Assembly (NCBI GenBank): GCA_021229015.1
Contig: CM037783.1
Span: 59,123,746 to 59,187,745, forward strand
Length of the DNA stretch: 64,000 nt
Source: Solen grandis
Taxonomy: Eukaryota > Mollusca > Bivalvia > Adapedonta > Solenidae
Direction of reading: 5' to 3'
The position numbers and the translations under genes are program-made. Positions 49,401-58,951 of the stretch are shown here, one piece after another. Every line of letters begins with the position of its first letter. The stretch's first letter is position 1. Under the pieces are notes generated by a model. That model saw nothing but the letters and a program-made list of their open reading frames with translations. It was not told the origin of the DNA and did not search any database.

Positions 49401-51250
49401 GCTCCTTGCAACTTTGCAACATATAGAAATTAATGCGTAGATATATTAACATTCTTTTTGACGTCAAATAACGTTAATCCTCACAGAATATAAATAAGTC
49501 TTAAAGACTAATATTCAGTCCAAATATCAACTTTCTAAATCATCTCGAAGCGATTTTATATGTTTTTGAAATTTGACGTCAATGTTTCGAAACTTGGATT
49601 CGCCATAGAACCATTCCCTTTTCGTCTTTTCGAATTTGTAAAACAGGACCCGGGATACACAACTAGAGCGTTACATATACATTCTTTGAAATTTGCTAAA
49701 AATTGGTCCAAAAATAATGGCTGTACACTGCGTAAAACCTTTTTGTCCTGACGTCAAATCTGATGTGATATAACGTCAAATTAATATGAATTACATTGCA
49801 TTCTAAAGCATTTCTAAAGTATATACCATAAGATTTCATGGTCCTGGGAAGTAAACAGCATATTAAATTAACGCGTATATATCAGAAATAATTTTTGACC
49901 TTATGACGTCAAATGACGTCAAATGACGTTCATCTTCATAGAATGTAAAGCACTCTTGGAGACTTATTTACTTTCCAAATATTAGTTTTCTAACTCATCT
50001 GGAAACGATTTTATACGTATTTAAAATTTGACGCCAATAGTTCGAATATTGGATCCGCCATAAAACCTTTGCATTTTTGAATTTGGAAGAACGGACAACG
50101 GGTTGCTCAACTATAACCTAATATACACTTTCTGTGAAATTTTATGAAAATCGGTTCATAAACAATGGCTGTAGACCGCGTACAAACTTTTGTAGCATAT
50201 GGCCAGTGTAACGTCATATGACGTCATAGGCATATGAAAACTGTAGAATTAAAAATATCAACGTTTGAAGCAAAATGTCATATAATTTCCATTTCCATGG
50301 ACCATTTTAACATATAGAAATTTTCTTGTAAATATTAGAAATAGATCTTCATGTAATGACGTCATCTGACGTCACATGACGTTCATTTTCACAAAATCGT
50401 TCATGCATCCATACTCCTACATAATGTTCAAATATCAACTTTCTATCTCATATGGGACCGATTTTATAAGCATTTGAAAATTAACGACCTCGGTTCGAAT
50501 CTTGGATTCTCCATAGAACCATGGTCTTTTAGAATTTTGAAACACGGATAGCGGGATGCACAACTAGATCTTAATATACACATTCTGTGAAAATTTTATG
50601 AAAATCGGTTCATCAATAATGGCTCTGGACCGCGTACAAACTTGTGTAGCTTATTTCACGTGTGACGTCATATGACGTCATAGAGATATGAAAATCATAG
50701 AAATCAAAATTTCAGCGTTAGAAGCATTTGTCATTAAATTTGCATTGCCCTTTGACAATTTCAACATATAGAAATATTCTTGTTAATATTAGAAATACAT
50801 TATCATAAATGACGTCACTTTCACAAAATGTTTAAAATTTCAAGAGACCTATATACTGATTAAATATCAACTTTCTATCTTAAATAGGACAGATTTTAAA
50901 AGCATTTAAAAATTTACGACCTTGGTTCGAATCTTGGATTCACTATAGAACCATGGACTTTTCGAATTTTGAAAAACGGACACCGGTATGCACAACTAGA
51001 ACTTAAAATACACAATCTGTGAAAATTTGATGAAAATCGGTTCACAAACAATGGCTGTAGACCGCGTACAAACTTTTTCACCTGACCTCAAATCTGACGT
51101 TATATGACGTCATATGAATATAAAATTCATAGCATCCGAAATCTCATGGTTTAAAATATATGCCGTAAAATTTTCATTGTTCTGAGTCAATGGCAACACC
51201 TCGAAATTAACACAAATATAAGAGGAAGAAAAAAAGAATAAGAAGAAGAA
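43497..51250 (+). repeat. TGACGTCA satellite, part 1: 2.28-kb higher-order repeat
   Basis: The word TAATGACGTCATCTGACGTC starts higher-order copies at about 43499, 45779, 48066 and 50354 (periods about 2280, 2287, 2288); the last is partial. Each holds about five monomers of about 450 bp. Each monomer has a TGACGTCA cluster, TATCAACTTTCTATCT, a GGTTCGAATCTTGGATTC-like word, GAAAATCGGTTCA, GACCGCGTACAAACTTTTG and a second TGACGTCA pair. One monomer carries an AAT microsatellite and the word ATTTCATTCGTTGATACG. Copies are nearly identical. I counted 14 GACGTC in the copy starting at 45779. Confidence 0.9.
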
Positions 51251-53240
51251 TAACTAGATGTCATTCGTCTAAACGAATGATAGGACTTTCTGCAACCTGT
51301 GTTAATGCAAAAAGCAGGAGATAGAAGTTTCATGTAATGACTCACCTCTGGTAGTATTTCATGTTCATGCTGAACAATTGACATTATATTCCGCGAAAAA
51401 TAAGCGTTTAGTTACGAAAAAAAAAAATAAGTAGCAGTAGTAGTAGTATGCTTATGACGTCATATGACTTCACGACTCAAAATATATAAAGAAATTATGC
51501 AGAACTACAAACTGTGTAAGTTTCAACTATCTATCTTCTCCCGAAGTTCTTTAACCCTAAAATGAAATTTTTGGTCCTATGTTCGATTCTTACTTCAGCC
51601 ACAATACTTCAGTTTTTCGGAATTAAGGTTAGCTGACAAAATATTCACACCTAGTTTCAAGATGTACCATCTGTAAAAATTTGAAGAAAATCTGATCATA
51701 AATGGCGGCTGTGGAGCGCGAACACCATTTTTCACTATTTTTAGCTCTGACGTCACGTGATGTCATAGGGTGCTGAAAATGCTGTTTCTCAAAAGCGCAT
51801 ACTTTACTGCAATAACTCTGAAATTTTCATTATTCTGAACAACTGGCATCATATTGCAATCATTGCCCCAAATTAAAATTAAGTGGTATGCTTATGACGT
51901 CCTCTGACGTCACGATTCAAAATATTTGTAGAAATGCTGCAGAACTGCAAACTGTGTAAGTTTCAACTTTCTATCTCAAGCTGAAGCTCTTCAATTCTAA
52001 AATGAAATTTTTGGTCCTATGTTCGAATATTATTTCAGCCACAGAACTTCGGTTTTTTCGGAATTTCGGTAAGCTGGCAGGATATGTACACCTTAGTTTC
52101 AAGGTGTACCATCTGTGAAAATTAGAAGAAAATCCGACCATAAATGACGGCTGTAGGGCGCGAACACCATTTTTCAATATTTTTAGCTCTGACGTCACAT
52201 GACGTCATAGGGTGCTGAAGATGCTTTTGTTCAAAAGCGCATACTTTACTGTCATAACTCTAAAATTTTCATTATTCTGAATAACTGGCATCATGTTGAA
52301 ATCATTGCCCTAAAATGAAAATTAAGAAGTATGCTTATGACGTCACATGACAACAATTGACGTCACGACTCAAAATATATGTAGAAATTCTGCAGAACTG
52401 CAAACTGTGTAAGTTTCAACTTTCTATCTCATCCTGAAGCTCTTTAATCCTAAAATGAATTTTTGGTCCTATGTTCGAATCTTATTTCAGCCACAGAACT
52501 TCGGTCTTTCGGAATTTCGGTTAGCTGACAGGATTTGCACACCTTAGTTTCAAGATGTACCATCTGTGAAATTTTGAAGAAAATCCGACCATAAATGGCG
52601 GCTGTAGAGCGTGAACACCATTTTTCACTATTTTTAGCTCTGACGTCATATGACGTCATAGGATGCTGAAGATGCTTTTGTTCAAAAGCGCTTACTTTAC
52701 TGTCATAACTCTGAAATTTTCATTATTCTGAACAACTGGCATCATGTCGAAATCATTGCCCTAAAATAAAAATTAAGAAGTATGCTTATGACGTCACATG
52801 ACGTCATATAACGTCACGACTCAAAATATATATGGAAATTCTGCAGAACTGCAAACTGTGTAAGTTTCAACTTTCTATCTCATCCTGAAGCTCTTTCATC
52901 CTAAAATGAAATTTTCGGTCCTACGTTCGAATCTTATTTCAGCAACAGAACTTCGGTCTTTAGGAATTTCGGTTAGCTGACAGGATATGCACACTTTAGT
53001 TTCAAGATGTACCATCTGTGAAAATTTGAAGAAAACCGACCATAAATGACGGCTGTAGAGCGTGAACACCATTTTTCACTATTTTTAGCTGTGACGTCAT
53101 GTGACGTCATAGGTGCTGACAATCATTGAAATCAAAATTTCCTCATGTGACTAATAAGCCATAAAAATTTAATCGTCCTAGGACTATTGCAACATATCAA
53201 AATAAGCGTTTAGTTAGGAAGAAGAAAAGAATAATGATAA
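51251..53240 (+). repeat. TGACGTCA satellite, part 2: diverged subfamily of about 440 bp
   Basis: Monomer starts (GTATGCTTATGACGTC) at about 51448, 51887, 52329 and 52781. Same order of parts as part 1 with diverged sequence: AAGTTTCAACTTTCTATCTC, GTTCGAATCTTATTTCAGCC, TAAATGGCGGCTGTAGAGCG, AGCTCTGACGTCACATGACG. Starts with an AAGAAGAATAA stretch and an ATTCGTCTAAACGAAT hairpin. Confidence 0.85.
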
Positions 53241-54160
53241 TGAAAAAATTACGTCACGTGACGTCATATGACGTTTATTTTCACATAATTGTTAAGACAC
53301 CTAGAGACCTACTAACTGACAAAATTTCAACTTTCTATCTCAAATAGGACAGATTTTATAAGCATTTAAAAATTGACATCCTTGGTTCGAATCTTGGATC
53401 CGCCATAGATGCTTGGACTTTTCGAATTCTGAAAAACGGACACCGGTATACACAATAAGAACGTAATATACACATTCTGTGAAAATTTGATGAAAATCGG
53501 CCAATTAATAATGGCTCTTGTCCGTGTACAAACTTCCGTAGTCAATTTCAAATGTGACGTCATTTGACGTCATAGGCTTCTGAAAATCATTTAAATTGAA
53601 ATTTCAGCGATTTCATCATTTGTCATTAAATTTTCATTGCCCTTCAAACAATTTCAACATATAGAAATACTCTTGTTAATATTAGAAATACATTATCATA
53701 TAATGACGTCACGTGACGTCATATGACATTTATTTTCACAAATTTTTTAAAACTTCTAGAGACCTATATACTGACTAAATATCAACTTTCTATCTTAAAT
53801 AGAACAGGTTTTATAAGCATTTAAAAAATTTACGACCTTGGTTCGAATCTTGAATTCGCTATAGAACCATGGACTTTTCGAATTTTGAAAAACGGACACC
53901 GGGATGCACAACTAGAACTTAATATACACATTCTGTGAAAATTTGATGAAAATCGGTTCACAAACAATGTTTGTAGACCGCGTACAAACTTTTGTCGAGA
54001 AATTCGAGTATGACGTCTTATGACGTCATAGGCATATGAACATGATAAAAATTTAAATTTCATCGCATCAAGTATATGCCATAAAAATTTCATGGCCCTG
54101 GGACCATTGCAACATGCTTAAATTAACGCTCAGTTTGGAAGAAAAAAAGAATAAGAAGAA
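53241..54160 (+). repeat. TGACGTCA satellite, part 3: two further monomers
   Basis: Clusters at about 53248 and 53703 (455 bp apart), closer in sequence to part 1. Ends in GGAAGAAAAAAAGAATAAGAAG. Confidence 0.85.
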
Positions 54161-54167
54161 TAAAAAA

Positions 54168-54272
54168 ACAGTACAAACCCAATATGACTTTCTGCCTGTA
54201 GGCAGAAAGTCCTAATAAAAAACAGAACAAACCCAATATGACTTTCTGCCTGTAGGCAGAAAGTCCTAATAA
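54168..54272. repeat. Two direct copies of a perfect hairpin
   Basis: Two units of about 50 bp, each with stem GACTTTCTGCC and loop TGTA (54186-54211, 54240-54265), inside the shared context ACAAACCCAATAT ... CTAATAA. The stem word GACTTTCTGC also ends the elements at 44451, 46730, 49018 and 51284. Confidence 0.85.
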
Positions 54273-54324
54273 GAAGAAGAATAGCTAGATTTCTTTTGTC
54301 CCGAACAAACGATAGGGCTCTCTG

Positions 54325-54800
54325 CTCAAATGACCTAAGTGTCATTGTGACCTTGACCTTTGACTCTATTACCTCAAAATCGTAGGTGTCACAGGCCGTG
54401 GGCAATGTCTTTACGAAGTTTCAGAGACATAGGCTATTTTTTTCAAGTAATAAATAAAAAAGATTTTATATTTAGTGTCACTTTGATCCTGATCTTTGAC
54501 CTAATGACCTCAAAATTAAAAACAGGATCGTGAACTGGCCATAGACTATGTCCCTAACAAGTTTCACAAACATAAGCTTATTCATTTAAAATTCAGCGGA
54601 AAGGATTTTTATATTAAATGTCACTGTGACCTAGACTTTTGATCGAATGACCTTAAAATCAATAGGGGTCTTCAACTGACAAAATTTCCCAAAATTTATT
54701 ATGGAATAAGGTTTTAACAAAACGTAATGACCTCAAAATCAATAGTGATCATCCACTATCCATGTCAACCTCTCATCTAAGTATGAAAACAGCACACATA
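54325..54800 (+). repeat. Tandem repeat of about 140 bp
   Basis: Diverged monomers starting TGTCATTGTGACC (54341), TGTCACTTTGATCC (54477) and TGTCACTGTGACC (54619), each with TTTGACC-like and ATGACCTCAAAAT words. A GACAGATGGACAAG tail is at 54844-54860. Probably the core of another pearl-like element whose head is CTAGATTTCTTTTGTCC at 54286. Confidence 0.6.
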
Positions 54801-54869
54801 TTAGTTATCAAGTAATTGAGTGGACATTGATATTGCTAACGGACTGACAGATGGACAAGTGCCTTATCA

Positions 54870-55639
54870 TGATTAGGGGATATAATAAAACTTGGTATAG
54901 TAAGAAAGCTCTTACAATATCAATTCTTTCACTTTCTTATTATTTTCACCTATCTGTAACAGCTTCTTAGGTACATATAACTATAGGACTACTGCAAAAC
55001 TGCATGAATGAATCTTCTAAATTCTTATTTTTCATGTAACTTCATTATATGATGTCCACTTTCAAAAACCTAGGGTACCGTTAGAAGGGTCTTCAAATTC
55101 ATTAAATTTAACATGCTTATATATGGATGTATCTTTAATCACTTTAAAGATATAGATAGTTATACCTCTAGAAAACTGCAAAATTCGACAAATATGTTCA
55201 TGTCGTTTTGTTTTCGCCCTAAAACTTTATGAATCCTAAATCAATTCTTAAAATTTAAACTCTATTAGAATGGCAAGAGATCACTCTTCAAATTATCTTC
55301 ATACCCTAATTTACAAAATTCAATGTTTCTTTAGATATAAGCAGTTAAATGCACTTGGGTTTTTTCTGCCAAAACTCAACTGATCCAACCACGATCATCA
55401 AAAACTAAATATTATGTGGGAGGTCTTTCAAAGCTCTACAAATTATATCCATAGTGTCTCGATAGAATATTTATCCTTTTTAAGATATGAAAGTCTGAAG
55501 AAAAAACCGATAACTGAAATATGACCTTGACCTTTGTGATTAACCGGAAACGGATGTCACCATGTTCGACGGAACACAGGTGTGTGAAGTAAGCGCGTAG
55601 ATCGTAGATCGTAAATCAACACTATAACTAATTTTCTTT
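54870..55639. other. Non-coding; nothing identified
   Basis: AT-rich. No exon, element ends or tandem structure recognised apart from CGTAGATCGTAGATCG at 55596, a prelude to the hairpin array. Confidence 0.5.
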
Positions 55640-56051
55640 TTCGACCTGGGTCGTAGATCGTAGCTCGACCATTGAAAACTTTCATGGAATGGTTGAGCTG
55701 GGTCGTAGATCGTAGCTCAACCATTGAAATAAACCAATATAAATGGTTGAGCTGGATCGTAGATCGTAGCTCGACCATTGAAAACTTTCATGGAACGGTT
55801 GAACTGGGTCGTAGATCGTAGCTCAACCATTCAAATAAACCAATAAAATGGTTGAGCTGGGTCGTAGATCGTAGCTCAACCATTCAAATAAACCATTATA
55901 AATGGTTGAGCTGGATCGTAGATCGTAGCTCGACCATTGAAAACTTTCATGGAATGGTTGAGCTGGGTCGTAGATCGTAGCTCAACCATTCAAATAAACC
56001 AATATAATTGGTTGAGCTGGATCTTAGATCGTAGCTCAACCATTGAAATAA
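55640..56051. repeat. Hairpin tandem array, period about 53 bp
   Basis: Eight units with the word TCGTAGATCGTAG at 55651, 55703, 55757, 55809, 55862, 55916, 55968 and 56022 (last with one change); spacing 52-54 bp. Each centre is flanked by TGGTTGAGCT and AGCTCAACCA (or AGCTCGACCA), making a 10-bp stem. Two linker types alternate irregularly: GAAAACTTTCATGG and AAATAAACCA. The array runs into the gap and so may be longer. Confidence 0.9.
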
Positions 56052-56151
56052 NNNNNNNNNNNNNNNNNNNNNNNNNNNNNNNNNNNNNNNNNNNNNNNNN
56101 NNNNNNNNNNNNNNNNNNNNNNNNNNNNNNNNNNNNNNNNNNNNNNNNNNN
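56052..56151. other. Assembly gap (100 N)
   Basis: Exactly 100 N. It interrupts the capsid gene, so the true distance between the hairpin array and the Polinton is unknown. Confidence 0.99.
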
Positions 56152-56401
56152 CTCCATCAGCCTCCAGATTATTGCCATCCGGTTTGACTACTTTGACTTT
56201 CAGGTACAAGTAGCTCTGGTTGATATCAGTCCACTTTTCTGATTGAGCAGGAATTACAAATTCAATGGGAGATGAATTGCTCAGTGCTGACACAGGATAA
56301 TGTTCTGTCCACTGTGCATCTTGCATTGCTGTCATGGTAGGTGGGACATGTGTCACATCAAGTTCAGTTTTGCTACACTCACAAGAGCCGTGTTGCATCA
56401 T
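56152..56401 (-). CDS. MCP: Polinton major capsid protein, N-terminal part
   Basis: N-terminal 83 codons, cut by the gap. The segment CECSKTELDVTHVPPT followed by a PIEFVIP and YLYLKVKV pattern matches the start of the double jelly-roll capsid proteins of Polintons, often annotated in invertebrates as F54H12.2-like. I chose ATG at 56401 (a second ATG follows at 56398) because the open frame upstream has only TTG. The start lies 5 nt after the stop of the basic protein gene, so it is the last gene of the penton-core-capsid cluster. Family placement rests on memory of the family and gene order; the jelly-roll body is not visible. Confidence 0.8.
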
Positions 56402-56406
56402 GCTGT

Positions 56407-56769
56407 TCAATCAAAAATATCCAACGGTCGTGATGAGATTTTTCTTTTTTTGTTGCGTCTCCTTGCAGCGCTGAAAGCAGAATGATGTCGACGTTTGAAA
56501 TCTCGAAGCTTTATACCTCTCAGAGTTTTCAGACCCACATCTTTCAACAATGTTTTACCCCGTTTCTTGATCACTGTCTTTACATTTTGGCCAGACAGAA
56601 TATCTTTTACGGCTCCTATACCTTGTTTAAAGCCCTCTCTTTTCAGAGTCTTTAGTCCTGAGGTCACGATGGGTTTCATCATGGGTAAGATGTTGCTGGC
56701 CATTTTCTTGAACATGGAGCCCAAACCATATCCGACTTGTCGAGCTTGACCACGGTAAACTGGAATCAT
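56407..56769 (-). CDS. Small basic virion-core-like protein
   Basis: 120 residues, strongly basic (many Lys/Arg, few acids). Begins IPVYRGQARQVGYGLGSMF, then a hydrophobic stretch (MASNILPMMKPIV), then KDILSGQNVKTVIKKRGKT and an RRHHSAFSAARRRNKKRK tail. The YRG...GYGLGS start and the position between penton and hexon-like genes are typical of Polinton and adintovirus proteins compared with adenovirus pX/pVI core or cement proteins; this equivalence is inference. The ATG overlaps the penton stop as ATGA (56766-56769). Confidence 0.75.
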   Translation of the reverse strand: MIPVYRGQARQVGYGLGSMFKKMASNILPMMKPIVTSGLKTLKREGFKQGIGAVKDILSGQNVKTVIKKRGKTLLKDVGLKTLRGIKLRDFKRRHHSAFSAARRRNKKRKISSRPLDIFD

Positions 56770-57608
56770 CGTGTCTTTCTTTTAAAATGAAGCTTCACCA
56801 TCGACTTCCCGTGAGTGAAATGAACTGATTCCCCTGTGTCACCGGTTATATTGATACTGATCTCGTTGAAATATGATCTGCTGACAGGTATGTAGTGTAG
56901 ATTTAGAAATTCAAAGTGCATGTGTGGATTAGACCCTGCTTTTGTTTTTGTGTCAAATGGCACAACGCGTAAAATGGGTGCTTCGACATCCCCTATCAAA
57001 GTGTGTTCTGCCAGATCGGTATATACAAACAAATGGTTCATCTTCGTGAAGAGGTCCACACCGTACTTGAATCTGTTGTTGTCTCTGTCCGGAAACACCT
57101 CAGTACTTCCCTCTCCTCCAAGTTTCGTAAGGAGAGATGGATGAAGTTCCAAGCCGATCTTTGATCCACTATTACCGGTAAACTTGACACGTTTTGACAA
57201 GCCGGAAAAATCAAGTCCAAATGTGAGGTTTCTTTGAGTTAAAATTGTTTTAGTGGCTTGTTTAATAGCCTTGTCCATTTCGTCAGTGAGATGTTGTGGT
57301 GACGCATAGATGCCTGCAGGAATGCAAAGGGGTAATGCCCATTTTTTGCCTTCTAATTCACACCCGTTTTTCACTTGTGAAAAGGCTGCCGCCAGTTCTG
57401 GATCTTTAGTCACGACGTAGAATTTTCCTTCCTCCTCTTCAATGTTTCTGACTTGTGTGGGAACGATCATTTCCACGAGAGCCACTTCCCAATTTTGTTT
57501 GTCGACATCAATGGTTTTTGTCAGCTTGGTTCTAAAACAGCATTGTGTGTTGTTTGGGTACAATGCCATCGAACTATCACTGATGAGAGTGATGTAGAAA
57601 GAATTCAT
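56766..57608 (-). CDS. Penton-like minor capsid protein
   Basis: 280 residues, a usual length for the single jelly-roll minor capsid protein of Polintons. The N-terminus SFYITLISDSSMALYPNNT and the motif NWEVALVEMIVP are family signatures; the C-terminus has LHYIPVSRSYFNEISINI, then DTGESVHFTHGKSMVKLHF, the conserved closing strands. It would form the fivefold vertices. Starts within the stop of the membrane protein gene (ATGA, 57605-57608) and its own stop overlaps the next start. No frame damage seen. Confidence 0.88.
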   Translation of the reverse strand: MNSFYITLISDSSMALYPNNTQCCFRTKLTKTIDVDKQNWEVALVEMIVPTQVRNIEEEEGKFYVVTKDPELAAAFSQVKNGCELEGKKWALPLCIPAGIYASPQHLTDEMDKAIKQATKTILTQRNLTFGLDFSGLSKRVKFTGNSGSKIGLELHPSLLTKLGGEGSTEVFPDRDNNRFKYGVDLFTKMNHLFVYTDLAEHTLIGDVEAPILRVVPFDTKTKAGSNPHMHFEFLNLHYIPVSRSYFNEISINITGDTGESVHFTHGKSMVKLHFKRKTR

Positions 57609-57853
57609 GATTTCTTAAATTTTAAACTTGGGTTTGGAAGAATGTATCCGATAGAAGTACTCATCAGCAGCAACCAAAGTTCACGATCTGGACTGTTGAG
57701 ACACAGGTTCACTAATGACACGATGACGATGATAAAGATGATCACAATCTGTGTCAAGAAAGTGATTCTGTTGTTTGGTACCTCACTTTTTCCTGTCTGT
57801 ATACTGTTGTCTACTTGAACACTGCTGGTATCGGACTGAGACATGGTGTTCAT
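57605..57853 (-). CDS. Small membrane protein of Polinton capsid cluster
   Basis: 82 residues. Polar N-terminus, a strong hydrophobic segment (about residues 30-50, FLTQIVIIFIIVIVSLVNL), and a second weaker one (about 59-74, LWLLLMSTSIGYILP) ending PNPSLKFKK. This arrangement directly before the penton gene recurs in Polintons; function unknown, possibly virion membrane or vertex related. ATG at 57853; an in-frame ATG follows at 57844. Two TATA-like words lie just upstream (57857-57870), the distal one overlapping the integrase stop. Confidence 0.7.
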   Translation of the reverse strand: MNTMSQSDTSSVQVDNSIQTGKSEVPNNRITFLTQIVIIFIIVIVSLVNLCLNSPDRELWLLLMSTSIGYILPNPSLKFKKS

Positions 57854-57856
57854 GAC

Positions 57857-57870
57857 GTTTATACTTTATA
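57857..57870 (-). promoter_or_regulatory. TATA-like box before the capsid cluster
   Basis: Minus strand reads GTATAAAGTATAAACG. The first TATAAA includes the integrase stop codon (TAA at 57866-57868). It lies 4-17 nt before the ATG at 57853, or 13-26 nt before the ATG at 57844, close for a TATA box unless the later start is used. Confidence 0.45.
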
Positions 57871-58951
57871 CTAAATGCGATTTTGGAATCCAACTGTTAA
57901 ACTTTTTAGGATATCCAAGCCACTTGACTTTCACTTCTTGAAAAGTTTTACCGCCTACACGCCTTGTACGCCGATCAAGAACTGATTCCACTTCGTATAG
58001 CTCATCATCTTTTATATGTTGAATTTCATCCCTGTAGAAGGATCCGGCGATAGTTTCTCCAGCCAAGTCTTCCAGTTTTACGGTCAATGGATGTGTTCTG
58101 TTGATGCGAACCACTTTGAACAATTCCACTGTCCAGTTGGGTAGATAGCCTTTGGCAAATGTTTGCTTGGTTTTATTGATGCGCACTATATCACCCACTT
58201 TCAAATCAGTTGATTTCTTATTTTTCTTTTGATGGTTGCCATACAATGTCTTGGTGACTTCATGCTCATTTTCTCTAGACACAGATGCAGGGGTACGTCC
58301 GATGCTTCGATGAAAACGATGATTGTAGCCATGTACCAATAGTTGCAGTACATCCACATAATGACGGGTCTTGTGATGAGTAAAATATTTCCACATTCTT
58401 GATTTAAGCGTACGTTGAAAACGTTCAACAATACTCGCTTTAGTTTCTGGGTTTTCAGACGTGAAGAAAAACTTGTCTAGAAACTTCTGAAAGTCTTTGT
58501 TCAAAAATTCTCGGCCTTTGTCTGTTTGCAAAGAGAGTGGTTTTCGGCCTTCTTTTAGAATAGACTGAAAGGCTTGGATGAGCGTCTTTCCAGTTTTGTC
58601 AATGATGGGTATTACCCAAGCATATTTTGAAAACACATCAATGACACATAGTAAGTAGCGATATGGTGAATTCTCTTTGTACATACGTTGCATATCTGCG
58701 AGATCAGCTTGCCATTGATGATCGATACCTCCTACTACAGTCTGTCGACGTCGAAATTTTCGTCGTATTGTTTTATGCAACGTGTAGGTTCTTTGACTTC
58801 TCAACCAGTCTCGTACATCCTCTAAAGTGATAGATTTCAACTGTTTTTTCGCTGCCTTGTAGAGTCCCTGAATTCCTCCAAAACTCGTAGGATTATCAGT
58901 ATCATAGTACAGGTGACGAAGTAACGTGTCCTTCTTTAGTAGGCGTCCCAT
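57866..58951 (-). CDS. INT: Polinton integrase with C-terminal chromodomain
   Basis: 361 residues. An rve-type catalytic core occupies about residues 70-225, with the acidic triad Asp83 (QADLADM), Asp144 (LQTDKGREF) and Glu176 (ASIVERFQRTLK). The target-side segment MWKYFTHHKTRHYVDVL and NHRFHRSIGRTP follow, as in Polinton/Ty3-like integrases. Residues about 247-310 form an SH3-like stretch (VGDIVRINKTK). Residues 319-357 (YEVESVLDRR, KVKWLGYP, NSWIP) fit a chromodomain, known to steer some integrases to modified histones. ATG at 58951 overlaps the previous gene by 16 nt. No lesion seen. It would insert the element and create the target duplication. Confidence 0.93.
   Translation of the reverse strand: MGRLLKKDTLLRHLYYDTDNPTSFGGIQGLYKAAKKQLKSITLEDVRDWLRSQRTYTLHKTIRRKFRRRQTVVGGIDHQWQADLADMQRMYKENSPYRYLLCVIDVFSKYAWVIPIIDKTGKTLIQAFQSILKEGRKPLSLQTDKGREFLNKDFQKFLDKFFFTSENPETKASIVERFQRTLKSRMWKYFTHHKTRHYVDVLQLLVHGYNHRFHRSIGRTPASVSRENEHEVTKTLYGNHQKKNKKSTDLKVGDIVRINKTKQTFAKGYLPNWTVELFKVVRINRTHPLTVKLEDLAGETIAGSFYRDEIQHIKDDELYEVESVLDRRTRRVGGKTFQEVKVKWLGYPKKFNSWIPKSHLV

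Noticed and set aside
55640..56051. CRISPR-like array
   Set aside because: Repeat and linker sizes look CRISPR-like, but the linkers are only two recurring sequences and the genome is eukaryotic; it is a hairpin minisatellite.
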